A DNA stretch of 64,000 nt. It comes from Hyparrhenia diplandra (taxonomy: Eukaryota; Streptophyta; Magnoliopsida; Poales; Poaceae). The stretch is taken from assembly GCA_015847255.1 (NCBI GenBank), contig JADLZK010009272.1:186001-250000 (forward strand), in the 5' to 3' direction. Below, piece by piece: positions 57,901 to 64,000 of this stretch. The notes under the pieces are model-generated. The model searched no databases. It had not been told where the DNA came from and worked only from the letters and a program-made list of their open reading frames with translations. The position numbers and the translations under genes are program-made. How positions within the stretch are numbered: the first letter of the stretch is position 1; each line of letters begins with the position of its first letter.

Positions 57901-60045
57901 AGCTGAAATCAAAATTATTTCATTTAAATAACATGTAGCATGTCATCCTCCAAATGAACCGACCAAGATGTATTTTGCAATCTGTAATAGAGCTAAGCAT
58001 GATAAGATTTGCAGATAAAAGGATGAAGCTCCTAGTTCCTTGTAAACATTGTGATCATCAATCCCAGGAAATACGAAACAAAATGTGATGAAACCATCAA
58101 ACTAAGAGTTAAATACCAAACACAAATCAAACATGTATCTCCAAAAATAAATATTATAAATAATCTCTACTGCACATGTTTAGCTGAACTGAAACCATGA
58201 GATAGGGGGTCTAGTTGACCATTACATGTATGTACAAAATGGTCAAAATAGCAAGCAAACTGGATGAACTAAAAAAAGATATCACTTGATGTTATCCAGA
58301 CAGCATGACAATATTCTTCCATTTAATTAAAAAAAAAGAGGGAGAGACCCTGTTTTGGTCAAAAAAAAAAAAAAACTCTTCCAGCACTAACAAGAGAATT
58401 CACTCTGAACTATTAAAAATCCACTTAATCTAAATCACTGAAATGTAGCTATTTCTGACAGAATCTATTGGGAAAAAAATCTCTGACAACTTCGCTGGTG
58501 GTTTGTGTATTTTAAGAATAATGCAACATTGTTTATTTTTAAGGGCCTTATAAATAGTTACAAGTAAACTACCTAGGATGTGTGTATGCGACTACATCAA
58601 CAATGTTCATGACAGTAGTGAGTAAGTGTATGATCTCAACAATTAGAAAAAAAATCAATACTAAGTTCAATTAGTGTCTGGTTGTAAGAAACAATTACAT
58701 AACTGCCAATTGAATTAATAAAGTACAGTTCAAAGGGATTTCAAAGCATTATCGGTGCATGCTGCTTATCCAAACTAGATGGAAGAAAAAAATGAAATTG
58801 AAATAGAGGAATCATTCTTTAGCATACAAACAGTACTCATATATCATGGAACCTAATAGTGAAACCAATGTGATAAAACAATACTGCTTGATATGAATAA
58901 TAGAACATCAAAAGAAGATGCATGCAAAAGGAAACATTCCATACCTGACCGATCGGAGGATTCATCTGAATAAGGTGAGCTTGGCGTTCGACGTGTGTGC
59001 AACCAAGAAGTGGCAGTCCAGCAACCCAGCACTGCACGTCAAAAACAAAGCATAAAAAGTAAAAAAATAGAGGGTAGGTTCAAATCAGTCATAACTAGCA
59101 TTAGGGTACCACAAATTGTACAAATAAGGAAAAAGGGAAATCTTCTATACAAGAAGAATATCGCTGCACAGAGCACGCATTTGATGTGGCCTTGACCAGC
59201 TGCTTCGTCCTTCTAATCGCCCCTCAGGTGTACTGATGCATCATGCACCGCTGCTGAGCTGAGCTCAACGGATGCCACCCAAGCTCCTGCAGTGCAGGGA
59301 AAGTGAAACAAGCAAGATGCGCCAAATCAAAGCCAGTGCGACGACAGGGCAAGGGGAGGAGCCGCCGGTACCTGGGAGGAGAGGTAGATGCTGCTGAGAG
59401 GGCAGAGCGGGAAGCCGTCGGAGACCATATAGCAGAGGAGTCTGTATAACGTCGCCGTCGCCGGAGAACGGGAGGGGAGGGCCGACATGGCCGGATCTGC
59501 TTTGGGGGTCTCGCCGGCGCCGCCACCGGTGGGGGAGAGGACGTCGTCACAGCTGTAGGCCGGGGAAGGGTCGGGGCTGTGCCGCCGCGGATCGGGAAGA
59601 GGGTGTGTTCGCGCCACCGTTCCGGGAAGGGAAGGGCTACGCCGCCGCTGGTGGTGGAAGAGACGAACCGCCGCCAGCGCCTCCGCCTCCCCTGCGCAAG
59701 GCCGAATAGAACACTGGGCAAAGGCAACTGAGAACGCCCGGTCGGGCGGCACGCTACGTCTGCGATAGTACGGCGAGGCGCACGGTGGAGCCAGCGGCAC
59801 AGCAGCTCTGGTGGAGAGGGGTTGGACGGGCGCCGCCGGCGGATGGAGGAAAAGAGGAGACCGGACGGGGTGAGGTCGCGAGGAAATAGAAACCGCAAAG
59901 AAATCGTGGGTGGCAGCTCGAGCTCGTGGGTGAACCGGCGCAGGGAGCGCCCGAGGTCGGCACTGGTCCGAGGTGGGAACGGGCGCGCACACGTCGCTCG
60001 GGCTCGGTGAATTGGGCTCGGGTAGTGATTATTAATCACTACCAT
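54900..60045 (-). other. Possible multi-exon host gene or lncRNA
   Basis: A GC-rich block (60,045-59,290) is followed on the minus strand by AT-rich DNA with well-formed splice sites. The candidate exons are: first exon to 59,372 (CCAG|GTACCG); 59,286-59,234 (after TGCACTGCAG); 59,031-58,945 (after GACGTGCAG, donor CAG|GTATGG); 57,362-57,114 (after CTCTGTGCAG, donor AAG|GTATGT); and from 56,253 (after GTGCAG). Joining the last two keeps an 81-residue frame open (start 57,235, stop 56,130) through GSVWVFDIGTGGDQGLLFNC. Exon 3 also reads through in another frame, so the coding frame is unsettled. The first block's frames are low-complexity Ser/Pro/Arg-rich. I recognise no family; a non-coding RNA is equally possible. 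Confidence 0.35.
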
Positions 60046-60071
60046 TACCCGCAGTAATACATAGAATACCT

Positions 60072-60091
60072 ATATATATATATATATATAG
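60072..60091. repeat. (TA)10 microsatellite
   Basis: A short perfect TA run sits at the junction between the GC-rich block and the gypsy element. Confidence 0.85.
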
Positions 60092-60428
60092 CAATAAAGC
60101 CCATACTTTCTCGGGAAAAAAAAATAATAATAATATCTTAAGTTAAATAAATCCCGGATGAGAAAGTTGATCAAAAGGATGAATGAAAAGTATTTCGTTA
60201 TAACCGTTCTATCGGCAACCACCCAAGGCTACGAGAAAGCTAAAAAGTCCCGCTACGATGAAAGGTAATAAAGGGTGAGAAAAGATGTGCCATTTTATTC
60301 AAACTATAGTAGAAAATCTTATTATAACCCCGGCACTTGTGAAACATAACCGGCATTGTAGCAACTCGATCAACAACCAAGTATTTATCTTTTGCTCGAG
60401 AACGCGCAAAGGGTAAGCTTGGGGAGTT

Positions 60429-62058
60429 TGTTGACGGTCACTAACGACATATTTTTTCCGTCAACTTACTACCATAAAGGGAATAAAACTATACCTTTCT
60501 ATACTCATATACATTTATTACTAACATATTTCCACTTGTAGTGTTCGAAATGTATTTTATAGTATTTATAATAAATACAGGTGGAAATACATCCAAAGTA
60601 CGCCATCACGGAAAGCGTATTCTCAAGGATATCAAGCCCGGGGTGGAAATGGACCGAATCAACACAATGGACGAGGCCAAGCCCACTCTACAACTTTTCA
60701 CGACAAACCACGGCGGCATGCCAAAGCACAGGCCGGCCCACGCCCGGGGTGCGCCCGCACCCCTGTTGGGGGCGGTTCGAGCCCGGCCGTGGCGTGGCGG
60801 TACATTAAGTGCTCCAATGGTCGGTTTGGGTGTTGATGGGCGATTAACGTGCACTGGGCGCCCGCTAGGTCGGTTTAGGGGTAGTTAGGTCATTTAGCTC
60901 ACTCTCCTTTGTGTATAAATACCTCCTCCCTCTCCCTCATTCCACACACCACACTTGGAGTCACCACACCAGCACACACACTCTCCCTACCTCTCCTACC
61001 ATCTTCTCCTTCTTCTTCTTACTTGGTTAGTTTTGGAGTAGAAGAGCTACAAGAGGAGGACTTGTAATCTTGGAGCAAAGTGAGCTTTGGTAATATATAT
61101 CTTCCATGGATCTTTCTCCATTGTGCAAGTTCTACTTCTATGATCATGGTCTAACTTATGAATTAGAGTATAGTCTTGTTCATGTTCTAGTGTTGGTATA
61201 TGAACTAGTATATAGTTTGTATATCATAATCTTAACGTGTTCATATTCGTTCTTCATCGATCATCGTATGCATAACATGATTATAGATGGGATAACGGTT
61301 CGTCGTTCTTTCGGGTTTGCTCTTGTCTTAGTCCGTCCATCCGTAGGGTGGGGATCCTGGGGGGACAAGAGTAGTGCTGCACGCGGGCATGGTGCCCGGG
61401 TATTACGACACCTTCGAATATGAGAGCATGCCACGGTCGTGAGGGTAGGCGGCAGGGTTGTGACGGCCCTGTCCGTCCCTTGTAATCCCTCCACGTTCGC
61501 ATGTGATGTAGGAGTTCGTAAATGCTTTCCATTGGGCCGGATGGTACCGGGAAGTCTCCCTGTTATCCTAGACATATCGTGTTAGCATATGATCCTAACT
61601 ATTCATTGTAAGACCATGACTAGAATACATTAGATTACTCCATAGGACATTTATTTATTCTTTATCTATTTTATTTATCCTTTCCTGGTGGATTCCAATG
61701 TGTGTGTCACACTATCTATAAACCGTATTGCTTACCCCCGTTATGAACGAGTTGGTCTTTGCGTGCACACATTTCATCATCCGGATGCCATGCTACTTCT
61801 TATACAACATGCCTTCCTTTGGGAAAATATAAATAACGATACCACGAATACTTAGGGTGAAATGCTACAATGATAGATCCGTGCGCTTGCGGATGAAATA
61901 TCAACTATGGCAAGATCTATCACCGTTGATTGAAAGTGCGTTATCACCCGACACGGTGGTTCCACTTAGTGATATCGACGGCTCGTCTCCTAAGCGTAGT
62001 CATCGGGGTTGGGTTCTAAACTGATTCTAATGATTGCGCTAAGAAACATCAACAAGCA
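60429..62058 (+). repeat. 1,630-bp gypsy LTR
   Basis: It starts TGTTGACGGTCAC and ends ...CAACAAGCA, directly before the primer site. A TATA box (TATAAAT, 60,914-60,920) is followed ~40-80 bases later by CA-rich likely start sites (CACACACCACAC). The end region (61,820-61,890, AAATGCTACAATG) aligns inversely with 13,431 and 7,832. Open frames such as 60,541-60,888 have no motifs. Confidence 0.75.
60914..60920 (+). promoter_or_regulatory. TATA box of the 1,630-bp LTR
   Basis: TATAAAT lies in a pyrimidine-rich context about 485 bases into the LTR, the same offset as the minus-strand copies (~0.45-0.5 kb). Confidence 0.5.
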
Positions 62059-62239
62059 TTTCTGGCGGCGTTCTTGCGGGGAAGGCATTGTTATAAGAAA
62101 TCACTAGGCGGCTATGAATATATGAAATGTGCATGCGTGATAACCACTTGCTCATACAGGCTAATCTTTTATGTTTTCTCTGTTGTGGATGAAAACAGGG
62201 ATAGTGTATGTCGGGTTTCCAACTGCCGACAAACTTCAT

Positions 62240-63580
62240 CGAGAATCGAGGCACTCCTAAGGAAGAACGGGGTCTCGTACCTCTTCTTCTTGGTAGGAAC
62301 CTCGGCAGTTGAGACCGACACCCCCGCACCAACCGAACCGCAAGCCATGGCTCAAAAGTCGCTCCCGCGATTTCTCCGTTGCATTTGTTGCCAACGTGCC
62401 CACCGGGCCGGTGGTCAATGTTGCGGACAAGAACTTCGAGCTTCGCCTTTGGGCTAATTACCATGGTGCGGGCCGGTCCCTTTTGTGGACTACCTAGCGA
62501 GGGCGCCAGCGCACATCTCCAACACTTCCTTGAGCCGTGCGACACGATTGTCATCAAGGACGTCGAACGACGTTATCGGGGGCTCCGCTGTTTCCTTTCT
62601 CCCTCGTGGGGAAAGCAAAACGATGGTTCTACAAGGACAAGGAAGCGGTCAATACATGGGCAAAATGCTCCACGGCGTTCCTAGCTAAGTTCTTCCCCAT
62701 GGGCAAAACCAATGCCCCCGGGGAAGAATCGCCAACTTCCAGCCGAAATTCAATGGAACCCATCCCGGGCGTGGGAAAGGCTGCAGGAATATATTCAAGC
62801 ATGCCCGCACCACGGAATGGAGAATTGGGTGGTGCGCGGAACTTCTATAATGGTCTCACGGCCATATCGAAGGGGCACCTAGACGCCCGGCTGCTGGTGG
62901 CGCATTCTTGTCGCTCACTATTGATGGGGCAACAGCCACGATCGACAAGATGGTGGCAAAACCGTATTTGGAGGGAAGAGAGAACCCGGCCAAAACACAA
63001 AAAGGCATGCATCCCGTGAAGGAGGCGGATATGCTTGCCGCAAAAAATGGATCTATTTTCGAAGAAGGCTGGATGAGCGCGGCCCGGACTCAACTAATCG
63101 GCGGCGCCCGGTTTACGCCACGGACTCACACATGACATCCGAGACCTGTGGTGAAGTTGGCCACTCGAGGGGATAAGCGCCACGAGACCCGTGAAGAAGC
63201 GGCGTTCATAAACAACAATGGGTATCGCCAACCTCGGCAAAATTTGGAACAACCGATCCGTCCACCATTCCAAGGTAACGGGGCTATAATCCCAATTACA
63301 TTTCGGTCAACCTTCACTTAAGGACCTGGTGTTGGGCCAAGCAAAGATCAATGAAAATCTCACCAAAAAGATGAGCCATCAAGATAAAATCCTAGAAGGG
63401 GTGAATAACAATTTGGAAGGGTTGACATCGGCCGTGAAGAATCAATTGAGCTTCAATAAGGCGATGGAAACACGGCTAGCCCGCATTGCTGCCCAAGTGC
63501 CGGTTAACGACTTTCGGGTAGGATCCGGGGCAACCCGAGGTCCCGCACGAGTCGATCCAACATGATATCAGCGAGGCTCG
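62240..63580 (+). pseudogene. Gypsy gag remnant
   Basis: Several plus frames give gag-like pieces in order: FVANVPTGPVVNVADKNFEL (62,375-62,445), a GSAVSFLPRG-to-AKRWFYKDKEAVNTWAKCST stretch (62,570-62,680; 'A-K-x-W-F' and 'T-W' gag features), then AFLAKFFPMGKTNA, and GLTAISKGHLDAR (62,850-62,890). A helical, Lys/Asn-rich segment (63,329-63,565) follows. Frameshifts near 62,450, 62,560, 62,700, 62,880 and 63,150 break it. Gag packages element RNA. Confidence 0.65.
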
Positions 63581-63599
63581 ATCCAACCCAAAGAGCTGG

Positions 63600-64000
63600 C
63601 AAAGATCCCCGTGGACTCGCCGTTTATTGCCAAGAAGGCGGACCACGGGCGTCCAATCACCGGTACCGTGCCATTGGTCCCCACATATTCGCCAATGCAT
63701 TTTGTGACTTGGGGGGCGGCATTAATGTGATGTCCAAGGCTACCTTCAACAGAATCCATGGTGGGACACTTACTCCCGCAAGCTTTGTCCTCCAAATGGC
63801 GGATCAAACAACACGACGGCCCGAGGGAATTCTCGAAGACATGCCGATCAAAATTAAAGATGAATACATCCTGCTTGATTTCGTGGTCCTAGACATGGGC
63901 CCGAAGGAGGATGTGTCTCTCTCTCCTTACGGGAGGCCATTTCTCTACTGCCAAGGCCGATATCGGCTTGGGGAAGGGCTTCATCATCTTCCATGTCCGA
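63600..64000 (+). pseudogene. Gypsy aspartic protease, partial
   Basis: Across two frames the sequence carries a degraded 'C-D-L-G-A-x-x-N-V-M-S' catalytic region (about 63,695-63,740), then TPASFVLQMADQTTRRPEGI-type text. It continues with MPIKIKDEYILLDFVVLDMG (about 63,841-63,900) and the GRPFL motif near 63,930. The second half corresponds to the minus-strand fragment at 16,725-17,275. The window ends inside the domain. Confidence 0.75.

Larger units (their letters stand above)
60110..64000 (+). mobile_element. Ty3-gypsy element, plus-strand copy, cut by the window edge
   Basis: The order is a 3'-internal remnant (60,110-60,410), polypurine tract GGTAAGCTTGGGGAGTT (60,412-60,428), LTR (60,429-62,058), Asp-type primer site TGGCGGCGTTCTTGCGGGGA (62,063-62,082), leader, gag, and aspartic protease to the window end. 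It is the same family as the minus-strand copies at 7.8-9.2 and 13.2-14.8 kb. The PPT and internal text upstream of the LTR show that this LTR also closed another element copy. Confidence 0.8.

Noticed and set aside
59224..60045. 273-aa and 221-aa minus frames as complete proteins
   Set aside because: The translations are Ser/Pro/Arg-rich low complexity from GC-rich DNA and cross apparent splice sites. Treated only as part of a possible 5' exon.

Overview
The window is plant nuclear DNA, almost certainly from a grass (Poaceae). The evidence is a GC-rich single-exon glycosyltransferase, rice-like kinase and NB-ARC-LRR resistance-gene sequences, and a dense nested set of grass-type transposons (Ty3-gypsy, Ty1-copia, L1-type LINEs, CACTA, Stowaway and hAT MITEs, and a tRNA-derived SINE). 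A non-AA rice or a close relative fits, but the species cannot be fixed from sequence alone. I estimate that at least two thirds of the window is transposon-derived, and nearly every long reading frame carries frameshifts or stops.

Layout. 1-2418 is the 5' part of a CACTA element on the minus strand (TNP2 transposase remnant, terminus near 2418). 3061-6383 holds, in one orientation, a broken immune-receptor-like kinase followed by a broken NB-ARC domain. About 16.5 kb of nested retrotransposon debris follows (6.4-22.9 kb): a possible copia LTR, several copies of one Ty3-gypsy family with ~1.62-kb LTRs, a gypsy element with a 422-bp LTR and gag, a protease remnant, a small CACTA-like element and an ORF1-only LINE. 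The receptor then resumes with the MHD motif and a long LRR region (22,955-25,767). The natural reading is one kinase/NB-ARC/LRR resistance locus split by transposons.

25.8-33.8 kb holds copia pol debris, a 31-copy ATT microsatellite, a GT47 (MUR3-like) xyloglucan galactosyltransferase gene with three apparent frameshifts, a Stowaway-like MITE, and a ~1.07-kb foldback element with a palindrome at each end. 33.8-36.1 kb is a 5'-truncated L1 reverse transcriptase. 36.5-51.3 kb is minus-strand Ty3-gypsy material: two ~4-4.8-kb LTRs, an extra ORF of unknown function, and a chromovirus gag-pol with chromodomain. 51.26-53.3 kb is another long LTR inserted into gag, followed by a TSD-flanked SINE.

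54.3-60.0 kb is the largest stretch not dominated by recognisable transposon protein. It contains a possible minus-strand multi-exon gene or lncRNA with a GC-rich 5' end. From 60.1 kb to the window end lies a plus-strand copy of the 1.63-kb-LTR gypsy family with primer-binding site, gag and aspartic protease, cut by the window edge. The only host genes I can name are the resistance locus and the GT47 gene, and both look damaged in this assembly.
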